From Pyronema omphalodes (taxonomy: Eukaryota; Ascomycota; Pezizomycetes; Pezizales; Pyronemataceae), in assembly GCA_024516155.1 (NCBI GenBank), contig JAJJXM010000013.1, positions 682,001-746,000 of the forward strand: a stretch of DNA of 64,000 bases, in the 5' to 3' direction. The translations under genes and the position numbers were made by a program. This document shows, one piece after another, positions 9,981 through 21,400 of this stretch (its first letter is position 1; the number at the start of each line of letters is the position of its first letter). The notes beneath the pieces were generated by a model that was not told where the DNA came from, searched no databases, and saw only the letters and a program-made list of their open reading frames with translations.

Positions 9981-12900
9981 CTATTCGTAGCGCCTGCCAA
10001 TCTCCGTGGCTGCTAAATACTCCAACAACACCTTCGTATAGCGATCGTCGCTAAACAGATCCACCGCTTTGAGCCTTGCTCGTGGTCTCCAGCTCCTGCC
10101 CTTAATGGCATCCACCTCTTTCTTTAGTACTGAGTACTCACGCCGCCAGCGGTGACACTCTCCGAACAGGTGTCCCCGGGTTTGTCGGACATTAGACGTG
10201 CACCACCAGCAGACGTCGGATTCTTTCTTTTTCACTCGAACGAGGTGGGTGCCAATAAGGGCATGTCCGGACGCAAGTTGGAGGAATACTGCGGAGCGGC
10301 GTTTAGGGAGAGAGCGGAGGGAGTCGCGCAAGCCCCATGTTTTGCGGGGACGGAAAGAACGGCTGTCTTTGGCTCGTTGTGATATCCATCGCTTGGTAAT
10401 GTCGCGGCGGGTTTCAGTGGCTATGCGATTGAGGTGGGCGAGTGATACCTCATGGGGGACCAAGCACTCGGGGGCGTCGCACCTCATCAGGGGCAGGGCA
10501 GTACATTGATGGCGGGTACCCAATTTTGCTGCGGCGTCAGCTGCTTCGTTTTCTGTGATCCCGCAGTGGCCTGGGACCCAGTGGAATTCGACGGAGATGT
10601 CGCTGTTCCGGCGCAGCCAGCGGACCTCGTCGGCGATCAGCCGAGTGACGGATTGTCCTGGGCCTGGTTCGTCGGACTCCAGACGTCGGAGGGCTGCTTG
10701 GGCATCCGAAAAGATGGTGACGAGCGGGGGGGGTTTAAGGATGACCCTGTCGAGGAAGCGATTGTCCCAGAGCTCTTTGAGGGCACGGTACATTGCGAAC
10801 AGCTCGGCGTCGAACACCTCGGTGTGACGGCCTAGGTAGTGGTGAGAGCTGGTAAGCACACCGTCGACGTATCGCACGAGGCCCGAACCGGTGCGGTCAT
10901 CCATGCGGGACCCATCTGTCCAAATGCATATGGAGTTGAGGGTCCTCCAGTTTTTGGCGTAGGCTTCCGCTTCCGCTCGGGGGGCGATGGTGACGTTGCA
11001 CCACTGACGATGGGGATCGACGTGGTGGACAGGCTCAGCGGACGCAAAACCAGAACGGGTCACTGCGCGCTGAGTGAGGTTGCGGATGACTATGGCTGTC
11101 GGTCTGGGGCGATTGGGGTCGGTGCTGACTGGCGGGAGCGGCCGAGTGATAAGCCGTGATCAGAATCGTGCTTCCCGACCTCGAACAATGGCTTCTGCCG
11201 GGCGAGTGGCTCCTTCAGCGAGGAGGAAGGCCAGGGGAGTCGTGCGCAGGCACCCCGTAACGGCGCGGGCCTGTTTGTTGAGCAGGAGCTGGAGACGAGA
11301 GAACCTGCCAGCATCTCGGGTGGGAAGGCGACGAGCAGCGTGGATTTCCGCGCCGTAAGTGGCCACGGATTGAACGACTGCTTGTTGGATGTTTGCAGTG
11401 CTGCCCGGGGGTAGACCCTGGGAGCGGCAGAGGCGAGCGAGGCGGGCGTGTTGCTGACGGGCCCGGGTGAGCCACTTCTGGTGGTGGTGGTTCAGGGTGA
11501 GCCGGGGATCCAGCCAGAACCCTAGCCAGCGGACGGCGGAGTCGTTGAACGGCACATTGTGGATGACGCCGTCGTAGTGGATATCGACGGTCAGCGAGTC
11601 TGGGTTTGGGTTACCGCGTCGACGGGAGAATAAGATGGCCTCTGTTCTGTCGGTCTCGAATCGGACGGCGTTGCGACGGGCCCACAGCAGGCTTAGCTGG
11701 GCACACCGGGCGAGAGTGGAGGCGATTTCTGCTGCGTCGTTGCCCTCTGCAATCCATGTGACGTCGTCCACGAAGGACAGTCCTACCGTGCGTGGTAGCT
11801 CTGACTCGATCTTGTTAGCAAGATCGGCGATATATATCAGGAAAAGGACGGGGGAAACAGGGGAGCCTTGTGGAAGCCCCGTGTTTGTGTCCATTGCCGG
11901 CCCAGAGTCTCCTCCAATCGAGATTTCCACTTTGCGGTCTTCTAAGAAGCTCGCAACCCACCGGACGAGATCTCCGTCTATGTGATATCGCCGCATCTTC
12001 TCAACCAAGCAGTAAGGATTAACCGTCGGGAAGGCACCTTTGATGTCCATCATCAGGGCTCCTGCGATTTTTCTCCTTTCCCATGCTCCCTCCACCGCTT
12101 CTATCAGCACCGCCGCCGCGTCTACTGCCGACCTTCCTCTTCTGCCTCCAAACTGTCCCACATGAAAAGCCCCCTTTTTCTCCGCTTCCTCTGCAATCAT
12201 CAGCGCCGCTACCTTTTCAACCAGTTTCCCCATGCAGCTCAGAAGGGAGATCACCCGGAAGCTTTTGGCTTTTGAGTATGACGTCTTCCCAGGCTTGGGA
12301 ATGCATACTCCTTTCGCTACCTTCCAATCGTGAGGATGATAACCTAAACGGAGGCACTGGGTGACGACAGCGGTCACTCTATCAGGGTCCCATCGCATGA
12401 GAGCCTTTATGATTGGCACTCCCAGGCTATCACTTCCCGGGGCCTTCGAATTGCTCTGCTGGTTAATTGCAGCAGCGACAACTTCCTGCGTGACCCACGA
12501 GTGAGCCTCCCCAGCAGGGCCTCTCGAGTGCCAACCTCCCTCATACTCGTTGGGCGGTGGGAATGAGACATCGGCAAGCATGCGTCTCTTGTCCTCCTCT
12601 GTTTCCGCACGATTTCCCCGTTCGTCCTCAATGGTCCCCACCATCACAGACGCCCGCGGTTGAGTCGTACGGTGCACCGTCCAGACTGCATTGCCATCCG
12701 CAGATTCGAGAAAAGAGCCCCAACAGCTTCTCTTTTCTTTCCTCTGGAGACGGAGATATGCATTCCGGCGTTCCTTCTCTTCCTCCGGAGTTTCACGGCC
12801 TGCCTTCACTGCTCGTCGAGTGCGACCATATGATCGGCGCGCTGACTTGACTTCGGTGCCCCACCACCGTTTCGAGCGAGCAGTGATGCGGATCTTGCGC

Positions 12901-13775
12901 GCCTGTGCGTCCAAGAGTGCCGTCAAAGTCTCCCGTATCCAAACCACCTCTGTCTCCACCTCTTCCTCCGAGCAACGACTGGAGAGTAGCGGTCTGCGTT
13001 CGCTTTGATGGCGATAATCTAACGCCGCTTTCTTCGCTCTCTCCTCGTCCTCAAGCCATTCCTTCACCGCCCACCCTCTCGTGGGTGAGTCATAGTCTTC
13101 CGGCACCGTTACCGATGTAACTTCCCAGACCAGGGCTTCGTGGTCGGAAGTGGTTGCGTGTACCGGGTCCAGGAGGGTGCGGGCACTCACGTGCGGAGAG
13201 AGTTCCATTGTGGCGAACACCAAGTCGATTACGCTATGGCGTTGTTGTCCCGTTTGTGAGTGAGTTTCCTCCCCATCTCCAACGTAGCGGAGGTTATGCG
13301 CGTCCATCAGGTCTTCGAGGAAGAGGTGGTGGATGGGTTGTGTGCAGCGGGGGTTCCACCTCGCGCTGTGCGCATTAAAATCTCCGGCGATGACGGTGTC
13401 ACGAGTGATTATTCGTGACCATGCTATGTTCCGGGCTGGTCTGACGCCGTCGGATGCTCTAGGAGCGTCGTAGACGTTAACCACCCTCAGTTTTCGAAGT
13501 CCTCGACAAAGAATGTCCAGAACTTGAACGTCTCCTTCCCCTTCCGCTGCTAGTTCCTCCCGGGGGCGGACGGTCCAGACAGAGTCCTTGCGAACCCCAA
13601 CCAACACCCTCTTTCCCCAGACGAAGTTGAACGCTGGGTGGCTCCACCCTTGGAAGATCGGGGGTTCCTGGATTAGGACCACGTCGCTCCCCAGCGTCAC
13701 TCCGCTCTCCATTATGGCAGTTAGAGCCTCACCGCTCTTTCTGCAATTGTGCTGTAGAACCTGAATTGGTTTCAT
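9981..13775 (-). pseudogene. LINE ORF2: endonuclease, reverse transcriptase, RNase H, with one in-frame stop
   Basis: The frame starts at ATG 13775 and would give 1,264 residues, but a TGA at 11162-11160 splits it into an 871-codon part and a 392-codon part in the same frame. Residues 1-220 are an apurinic-like endonuclease (QHNCRKS, LIQEPP, closing SDHEAL). RT follows with MMDIKGAFPTV, LPQGSPVSPVLF and FVDD in place of the commoner FADD. After the stop comes RNase H with TDGS, SDAQAAL and HWVPGHCGITENEAAD, then a cysteine-rich CWWC..H..C tail. Only the TGA prevents full translation; a TGA from CGA by C-to-T change is the simplest cause. The start overlaps the ORF1 stop. Confidence 0.9.
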
Positions 13776-14026
13776 AATTCAGGTTCTGGGGGCACAACGG
13801 CATCTGTCCCCGTCTCGGAAGAGGAGGGGAGAACGGTGTCTTGCGTTGGAGCAAGGGTGGAGGAGGATTCGGGGACCCCATCGGATAGGTCCATGGCTGA
13901 GGCGTCGCCGGTGTCGGAGGCTTGTTGTGAAGTATCGGGGGCGTTGACGGAGGGGGCTGGGTCCTCGAGGGCTGGGCGGGTCACGATTGTGGTGGGTTGA
14001 ACCGTGCGCGGCATTCTGGCGAGGCG
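13772..14026 (-). pseudogene. LINE ORF1, C-terminal part (cut off by chromovirus A)
   Basis: These 85 codons continue ORF1 in frame after the insertion and its TSD copy (14027-14031) are skipped. The text is acidic and Ser/Thr/Pro rich and ends in PPEPEL. Its stop codon overlaps the ORF2 start as ATGA (13775-13772), the arrangement for coupled termination and re-initiation. Together with 29338-30834 it makes a 583-residue ORF1. Confidence 0.85.
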
Positions 14027-14031
14027 GGCAG

Positions 14032-14561
14032 TGTCAGGGACACGAGAACGGACGTTCAAGGGACACACTGAACACTACCGGCAAGAGGGACTAGGCAGGT
14101 TCCGGGACGGGGAACGGCAGGACAAGGACCGAAGTGCTCGTCAGACGGACGGCACACTAAACAGGGACAGGGACAAGGACAAGAGTGACGTAGGACTTAG
14201 GAGAAGAAATCTTATATTAGGAGCAAGGAGAAGACACAAGACGTTCGATGGAGAATCTCGACAACGGGGAGGCAAGCCTCCTTATGTACAAAGGGGCGGC
14301 CAGCACTCTTGCTGGGCCGTCATACAATCATCGCTACTTGAGCTTCCGTTCTCCATCAATTCACCTGCGACGCCACAGCTCTCCAGCTCGTGGTACGTCA
14401 TCCATCATCAATCATTCTCTCAGTCACAATGGCACGGCACACATAACAACACCAACAACACAACGGCAACACAACACGGCAAGACAACGGCACGATGTCA
14501 ATCAACAACCACGACAACATGATGACGCAACACAACGGCTCGTCAGCCGTGTGCCGTGACA
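14032..14561 (-). repeat. Chromovirus A 3' LTR
   Basis: 530 bp. In the element's direction it starts TGTCACGGCACACG and ends CTGACA. It is preceded on the minus strand by a G7 run (14571-14565), the likely polypurine tract priming plus-strand synthesis. Confidence 0.95.
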
Positions 14562-14572
14562 GTACCCCCCCG

Positions 14573-14814
14573 TTAGGCTCGAGTTCCTACGAGAGGAGAA
14601 GGTTTGTCTGGGTATAACTGGTGAAATCTCTCAGCGGCCTCAGTTTCGGATAGGTTCGTTTCCGGTTGCCAGGTTGGAGAGTCATGGCCGGTCCACTTGA
14701 CGAGGTACTGCAGGGTTCCTCTTGACCAACGGCTATCAAGAATTTCATCCACGAACCATTCTTCTTCGCCGTCTACTACTACCGGTAGGGGCGGTGGAAT
14801 AATCTGGCCAGGGA
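14573..14814 (-). pseudogene. Chromovirus A pol C-terminus: chromodomain
   Basis: This is the displaced end of pol A. The codon broken by chromovirus B is completed here, and about 80 residues follow to the TAA at 14575-14573, immediately before the polypurine tract. The core WFVDEILDSR, YLVKWTGH and TWQPETNL is a chromodomain with its aromatic cage positions, the module that guides chromovirus integrases to particular chromatin. Confidence 0.9.
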
Positions 14815-14819
14815 GGGGG

Positions 14820-16176
14820 TGTCACACCCTATATTGTGTGAGTATAGAATAGGTAACATGTATAACATTTAGAGAACATGGCAAACTCGACAGGAGAATG
14901 AATAATAAGGTTAGTATCCCGGGCCGGAACCCCCTGAGGAGCTCCAGCTAGCCACGTCACGTGATTCGTGACTTTCCGAAAGAACCTCACGAGGATCCCG
15001 GCCCGAGGCGTCGCTACCTGTTATTCACTGTCAGTTTGGGAGGATCTCAGATGGATGGGAACGAGGAACAACTTACCTCATGGGTGTCGACTTACCCATG
15101 AGAAAACTACAGACGACGCTGATGGAGACAGAAGACGACGGCGAAAGGACACCTCCTTATACTTGAGGTTGTGTTCCACCAAGCACGGCTACCAGAGGGC
15201 TTGCAAGAGAAGGGAATTCTCAGGACAGTGCAAGGCAGACGAATAGGATCATCCGAGGTCTGAGTTGGACGGATAGTCGGCCAAGGAACAAGGCAGAGTC
15301 TAGTCAGCCAACAGGAGTGGAGCTCAGGACAAGGGTCAAGATTGCGTTAGCATGAGACGACGTCCTGCAGCAAGGAACACCACTCAGGGAAACTGTTGGA
15401 TGGAACTGATATGACGCGACCTTAGGCCAATGACTACCAACTGCAAGATAAGACGGCGTTTGCGTACACACCAGGGTGTGGCTGCGCGCAAGTGCGCGCA
15501 GGTGGGGCTGTTATGACATCACACAGGAATGTGACGGGGCAGTGCGCTCCGGTAAGGCATAGTCTGCCTTATGATGTCAGATTCCTTCACTCGCAATCGA
15601 GATTCTCTAGGGAGATCTATGATCAAGACGACTCATAAGATATATGACTCACATGTCATCATCAGAGGAGTCACTGCATTATGCGCTCAAGTGGAGTCAC
15701 CCTCCACTAGGCGCTTAACCCCAATATCTGATTGGAAGGTGTGGTAGCACGGCAAGGAATGTCAAGGATTAATCTGACACGAAGGTCATCATGCAAGTGA
15801 GCAATTAATATAATTGCGCATGCAGCATGATGCGAGCCATCAGCAGATTTGTCAAAGAATTGACTCACGTCTTATCTCCTAGGCTTAGTTTGGAAGTTGG
15901 TTCCCTTGGGAAGTCTGGGCGAACTTGTAGACGAAAGTCTATAAAAGACCCTAAGTCTTCCCACCGTCTCCTCCAGCATCAGCAACTTGATCTCTTGTTA
16001 CGACGTTACTATTCTACACCAAATACCTCAGGACGAGACCCTTAAGTTTATTCGGCCTGTGATCGATTAGTTTACTTCCTAGCTTCTTGGGAAATCTATT
16101 TGTTGAATACCTTTCTAACGAAGAACGACTGATCGAATAAGCCTCTCTATTGAAAGCCTCAATAGCCAGGTTCACA
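14820..16176 (+). repeat. Chromovirus B 5' LTR
   Basis: 1,357 bp, starting TGTCACACCC and ending CCAGGTTCACA. It carries a TATAAAAG at 15940-15947 and, 100 bp further on, the 12-mer CCTTAAGTTTAT (16040-16051) that is complementary to the primer-binding site just beyond the LTR. Confidence 0.96.
15940..15947 (+). promoter_or_regulatory. TATA box of the chromovirus B LTR promoter
   Basis: TATAAAAG in the 3' part of the 5' LTR (repeated at 23475-23482 in the other LTR). It would place RNA start near 15970 if used at the usual distance. That is inference from position and consensus only. Confidence 0.5.
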
Positions 16177-16178
16177 CT

Positions 16179-16190
16179 ATAAACTTAAGG
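16179..16190 (+). other. Chromovirus B primer-binding site of the self-priming type
   Basis: ATAAACTTAAGG begins two bases after the LTR. It does not start with TGG, so a tRNA 3' end is not the obvious primer. It is an exact 12-nt reverse complement of 16040-16051 in the LTR, as in the self-primed Tf1/sushi group, where the start of the element's own RNA folds back. Confidence 0.65.
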
Positions 16191-16297
16191 CTCAAGCTAC
16201 TAAGTTTACTTTTCGACACGATAACGGAAGACCCTCTTCTAGGGCAAGAAACACCAACACTCCTCTGAAAACTACAAACAAAAAACTTCAATCTACA

Positions 16298-17086
16298 ATG
16301 GCCTCACGCAGACTCACCGGCGATGCCACCCACGATGACGGACTTGATGCGCCCATGGCTGATACTGTCAGCATCACCCGTCCTCGCTCCTGGGAGGAGG
16401 TCACCTCTGTGGGACAACCAAGGGTTCATCATGGCACCACCCTTCACCTAGGCGAAGTACCACAATGGGTGATTTTAATGATGGAAAGGATGAATTCGAC
16501 TGAGGAGGACATTAAGAGATTGATGGAAGCAGCAGGATCAGGAGCTGCAATGAACGAAGAACTACAACGGATGAAGGGACTCTATCAGGAAATGGCCCAG
16601 GGGATGCAGAAAGCTTACGACATCCTAGCAAAGAAGGGCAACCTTGACCAGGAGGTCAACCTTCAAACCGTTACAAGACTCGTTCAAGCCAGCAACGACT
16701 TTGCCGGCCAAGTTTGGAGGACAATTGGCGAACTTGCCACGGACACTCAAACCAAAGAGGCAGCCAACCAAGCGGCTGCAGAAAGACTCAAACACGGCAT
16801 TCAGACGACCAATGCCATCCTCGAAGCCTTTGCCCAGAGGCAATTACAAATCAACAAGGAAATCGAGGAATGGGCCTTTCAAAAGAATACACAAGACGCC
16901 ATCCGAGAGCAGGATGATGAACAAAGAGATAGGCGGATTGCAGCTCTGTCTAGAGCTGAAGAGGTGCACCAGCAACGTCTGCTGGATTATGAAGAGCAGA
17001 GAGAGGAGGAAAAGATGGAATTGGTAAACAAGGTTATTGGCCTTGTTATGTCAAAAATCCAGAGAAAGGAACATTTTCGATGCTAA
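16298..17086 (+). CDS. Chromovirus B ORF1: coiled-coil gag N-terminal part, 262 aa
   Basis: The ORF starts with ATG 122 bp after the 5' LTR. It is rich in Glu, Gln, Lys and Arg with heptad-like spacing from about residue 60 to the end, so a long coiled coil is likely. No cysteine knuckle is present. It overlaps the next ORF by at least 50 nt in another frame (a +1 step), so the two probably form one Gag, either by frameshifting near GAGAAAGG or because one A was gained here. I do not recognise a named domain. As part of gag it would help build the virus-like particle. Confidence 0.7.
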   Translation: MASRRLTGDATHDDGLDAPMADTVSITRPRSWEEVTSVGQPRVHHGTTLHLGEVPQWVILMMERMNSTEEDIKRLMEAAGSGAAMNEELQRMKGLYQEMAQGMQKAYDILAKKGNLDQEVNLQTVTRLVQASNDFAGQVWRTIGELATDTQTKEAANQAAAERLKHGIQTTNAILEAFAQRQLQINKEIEEWAFQKNTQDAIREQDDEQRDRRIAALSRAEEVHQQRLLDYEEQREEEKMELVNKVIGLVMSKIQRKEHFRC

Positions 17087-18488
17087 GTCTCTAACCGAGG
17101 CTATGCATGAGGAGATGACTCCCAGACCTCCCTCCCTCGGCAGAGCACCTGAAGTCCCCTTGCCTCCATCAGAGGATGGAACCCCTGCAGACAACGGCAG
17201 AAATGGTGGTAGGGGCAGTAAACCACCAGGAGGAGGACTCCCACCACCTCCACCACCACCATCTGATCCTTCGGACGGCGAAGACTCAGATGATTCATAC
17301 ATCAGAAAAGCGTTGGAGAGAAAGCGCCAGGAGCGCAAACAAAAGGCTCAACAAAAGAAGCCTGAAGCAAAAAATGCAACGGAAGCATTTTTGGAATCAC
17401 TTGTCAACAAATTGCAGCAATCTGGGGTCAACGAACCAAGGAGACCAAAAATGCCTGAGATGAAGGCTCCACAATATTTTTCCGGGAAAGACAAGAATTT
17501 ATTTAGGGCTTGGTGGATGTCTGTTCAAGACTATATTGCAACATACGCCAAGGCGTTCCCGGACGAGGATGACCAGGTAAAATGGGTTGGGAGCTTGCTT
17601 ACTCACAAAGCTCTCAGTTGGCACCAGGAACGGCGAAAATCGATTCAAAGGCAAGGACTCAAAGATACATGGCAAGCTTTCTCAAGCTCTATTGAAACTA
17701 GGTTTGAGGATAAGCGGGAAGCCCAGAAGGACGTTAAGAGGATTACGGAACTCCAGTATGAGGGAGACATCGATGACTATATCACCAAGTTGGAGGACCT
17801 TAATATGCGTGTGGGAGCAATTGGTCCTATGTATAGGAATGTGATTTGGGAGGCCATGACACCGGCCATTAAGAAGATGGTATATCAGAGAGTTGGGGGA
17901 ATCCCAACTGACGATGAAGCAATGATTGATGCAGTGAAGGAAGCTGCTCACGTTGTTGAAAATTTGGATGAGGAATTAAAGGGTCATAAAAAGAAGTCTT
18001 TGGAGGTACGAGAGGACCGCCATAAGGACAAGGGAAAACAAAAGGAAACTGTGCGCCCTAAGGAGGTGCAGCACAAAGACAAATTTAAGGAGAAAAAGGA
18101 GAAAAAAGGTTTTGCAGGAAAGAAGGACAAGAAGTCTATTTTTGCGTCGGGAAGGGAGGCTCTGAACAATGTTCCTCAGAGCGAAATCGACAAACATAAA
18201 AAGGATAAGGCTGACTGTTGGAGATGCGGACGATCTGGGCACAAAATGTTTGATTGTTACGCTAAAAAGACAGTTGGAGGAACAGAGCTCTCTGGCGAAG
18301 GAAAGGTTGCTTCCTCTGGCAAGAGGAAGAGAGACGATGATGATGATGGAAACAAAGGGCAGGAGAAGCCCAAGGAAACAAAAAAGACAAAGACCGCAGC
18401 AGTGCGGCAGGATGAGGATGAAATAATGGAAGATGCTCAGCCCAGGATTTGGGAGATTGAGCAAAATGATGAGGAGTCGGATTTTTAA
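17037..18488 (+). CDS. Chromovirus B gag: capsid and zinc-knuckle nucleocapsid
   Basis: The open frame has its first ATG at about 17104 (MHEEMTPRP) but may be read by frameshift from ORF1. A proline-rich linker is followed by a retrotransposon gag domain (about residues 150-330, with YFSGKDKN, AWWMSVQDYI and WHQERR), then a Lys-rich stretch and one CCHC knuckle (CWRCGRSGHKMFDC). The tail is acidic. The product packages element RNA. Its stop TAA (18486-18488) is preceded by GAT TTT, a T5 run where a -1 slip would enter pol. Confidence 0.88.
   Translation: MALLCQKSRERNIFDAKSLTEAMHEEMTPRPPSLGRAPEVPLPPSEDGTPADNGRNGGRGSKPPGGGLPPPPPPPSDPSDGEDSDDSYIRKALERKRQERKQKAQQKKPEAKNATEAFLESLVNKLQQSGVNEPRRPKMPEMKAPQYFSGKDKNLFRAWWMSVQDYIATYAKAFPDEDDQVKWVGSLLTHKALSWHQERRKSIQRQGLKDTWQAFSSSIETRFEDKREAQKDVKRITELQYEGDIDDYITKLEDLNMRVGAIGPMYRNVIWEAMTPAIKKMVYQRVGGIPTDDEAMIDAVKEAAHVVENLDEELKGHKKKSLEVREDRHKDKGKQKETVRPKEVQHKDKFKEKKEKKGFAGKKDKKSIFASGREALNNVPQSEIDKHKKDKADCWRCGRSGHKMFDCYAKKTVGGTELSGEGKVASSGKRKRDDDDDGNKGQEKPKETKKTKTAAVRQDEDEIMEDAQPRIWEIEQNDEESDF
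18482..18488 (+). other. Candidate -1 frameshift site at the gag/pol junction of chromovirus B
   Basis: The pol frame is closed by TGA at 18470-18472 and open from there on, so a -1 shift must happen within 18473-18488. The only slippery stretch in that window is T5 followed by AA, overlapping the gag stop. Without it pol would have to start at the ATG at 18648. This is not a standard X XXY YYZ heptamer, so confidence is limited. Confidence 0.35.
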
Positions 18489-21400
18489 GATCCTCTAGGG
18501 TTGCGTCACCTGAGGAGGAGGAATGTACATCTGACGCAGAAAATATTATTTGTTCAGGGACAAAAAGGAAAATTTCGGACAGCTTGGAGTCGACCAAGAC
18601 AAAACTTCGACGAACCGACAAAGGAACCTCTTCCAAAGGAACAAAAATGGAAGCTGTGGTTCCACCCCATCATGGAAAGAGGCCAATTATCAACATGGTG
18701 TTGACTTGGTCTAAGAACAAATTCAGAACGGTGCGAGTCCTCCTTGATACAGGCTCCACCTCAGCTTTACTGGACAAAGGTTTTGTCCAAACTTACAAAA
18801 TTCCTACTGTGAAGAGAGACCAGCCTCTTCAAATTCGCAACTTCAATAATGAGGTAGTTGCTGGAGCTGGAGAATTCTTTACGGTACCTTTCATGCTGCA
18901 ACATAAACAACACTTTGCAGCCGAATCCTTCGAAGTCGCCCCTCTTGACAGCGACTGCGATGTCATCTTACCATACTGGTGGATGGCAAAACACCAACCT
19001 TGCAACATGTGGGGAGAAAGCAATAACATCTCCTTCACAACTCCACGTTGCACCGAACATTGTACTAAGGCTCAGGCCAGTACATTCTCCCTTAAGGTCG
19101 ATAGACGAGTACTCGACCACCCTGAGGCCTCAGTTATAGGCCATATATCAGCCATTGCCACTAAAGAGGAATTGTCAGAGGCACTTCAACAAGTCCCTGA
19201 GAAATTCCGTAAGTGGATCAATATCATGACCAAGGAAGCAGCAGACAAGCTTCCAGAACACAAGTCTTACGACCATGCCATAGACTTAAAGGAAGGAGAG
19301 ACTCCTCCTTGGGGACCAGTCTATGCGCTTAATGAAGTTGAACTGGAGACACTCAGAGAATGGCTAAAAGAAATGCTAAGGACAGGCAAGATTAGACCAT
19401 CAAAATCTCCTGCCGCAGCACCCATTCTCTTTGTGCCAAAACCCCATGGGCGAGGTCTACGACTTTGTGTTGACTATAGGGGGATTAATAAAATAACAAT
19501 AGCAAATCGCTACCCCCTCCCTCTTATGTCTGAATTACAAGACAGAGTAAGAGGAGCTAGGTTCTTCACGAAAATGGATTTGAAGAACGGTTATCATTTG
19601 ATTAGGATCAAAGAAGGCGATGAATGGAAAACAGCCTTCAGATGCAGGTATGGGCTTTATGAGTTTTTGGTTATGCCCTTTGGATTAAGCAATGCACCGG
19701 CCACATTCCAGGATATGATGAATCATATCTTTAGGGACATGTTGGATCAGGGAGTGATTGCTTATATTGATGATGTTCTGATTTACGCGGAGACGGAGGA
19801 GGAACATGATGAATTGGTTAAGGAAGTCTTAAAAAGACTGGAAGAAAATGGGCTGGTAATATCTCCGGAAAAATGTGTTTGGGGGACAAACAAAGTGGAA
19901 TTTTTGGGGTATATTATAAGCGAAAAGGGAATTGAGATGGCAAAGGATAAAGTGGAAACCGTCCTGGTTTGGGAACCTCCTAGATCCTTGAAAGAGACAC
20001 AAGGCTTTCTTGGATTTGCAAACTTCTATCGCCGATTCATAAAGGACTTTTCAAGAATTTGTCGTCCTCTTACTGAATCTACCAAGGGCGATCCAAAGAA
20101 GTGGGAATGGACTGTTGCCATGGAATTGGCATTTGATGAGTTGAAGCAGAGGTTTACGAAGGCACCAATATTGGGTCATTTTGATCCTAAAAAGGTTTGC
20201 ATTGTTGAAACTGATGCTTCTGACTTTGCCTTAGGCGCAGTCCTTTCTCAGAAAGGAGAGGACGGAAAGCTGCACCCTATTGCTTTTCACTCCAGGAAAT
20301 TTACTCCGGCAGAAATCAACTACGAAATCCATGATAAAGAGCTTTTAGCTATTGTGGATTCGTTTAAAATATGGAGAAGATACTTGGAGGGAGCAATGCA
20401 CACAGTTCAGGTATTCAGCGACCATCAAAATTTGGAGTACTTCACCACAACAAAAGTACTCAATCGTCGCCAAGCAAGGTGGGCTCAAGAACTTGCTGGT
20501 ATTGACTTTAAAATTTTTTACAGACCTGGAAGTAAGAATGGGAAGCCAGATGCATTGTCAAGGCGTCCGGAGTTCCGCCCTGAAAAGGGGGGAGGTGAGG
20601 ATCAGCCGATTACGACTATCCTTCACAAAGAACATTTTGCATCGATTTCAGCAATCAGCAGTGGAGGAGAAGGAACTTCATTCATGGTTTCTTCAGCACG
20701 GCTCAATTCTATTCCTTCTGTTAAATGGTCTGGCGAATTTTTGAAGATGGTTAAAGAAGCTGGAGAACTGGACGAAAATTATAAAAAAGCAGCAAACAAA
20801 ATAAAGGATCCACTAACGATAGAAGATGGCATAATCTATCGGAAAGAGAAGTTATGGGTGCCAAAGGATTTAGTCAACATGGTCCTGGAATCGGAGCACA
20901 ACTCGAAAATTGCAGGACACTTTGGTCAGGATAAGACCATTGAATTAATAAGAAGAAACTTTTGGTGGCCGAAGATGGATGAACAAATAATTGAATATAT
21001 TCAAAGCTGTTTGGAATGTCAGAAGGACAAGACGGCTAGGCACCTTAAGTATGGGATGTTGCAACCTTTGGAATTAACATATGCCCCATGGCAGTCTATT
21101 GCTATGGATTTCATCACCGACCTACCAGAATCAAATGGGTGTGATCAACTATGGGTTATAGTTGATCGATTTACTAAAATGGCGCACTTCATTCCCCTAC
21201 AGAAAGATGGCAAGACAACTGCAGACCTTGTCAGGATTTTCGCAAAGGAAATTTGGAAGTTGCACGGCTTACCCAAGGACATAGTGTCGGACAGAGACTC
21301 CAGGTTCACAAGCACCACCTGGAAAGCATTTCTTGGAACGTTAGGAATAAAACCAAGAATGTCAACAGCCTTCCACCCACAAACAGATGGACAAACGGAA

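Noticed and set aside
10152..10835. Several plus-strand ORFs opposite the LINE RNase H
   Set aside because: Shadows of the GC-rich LINE ORF2.
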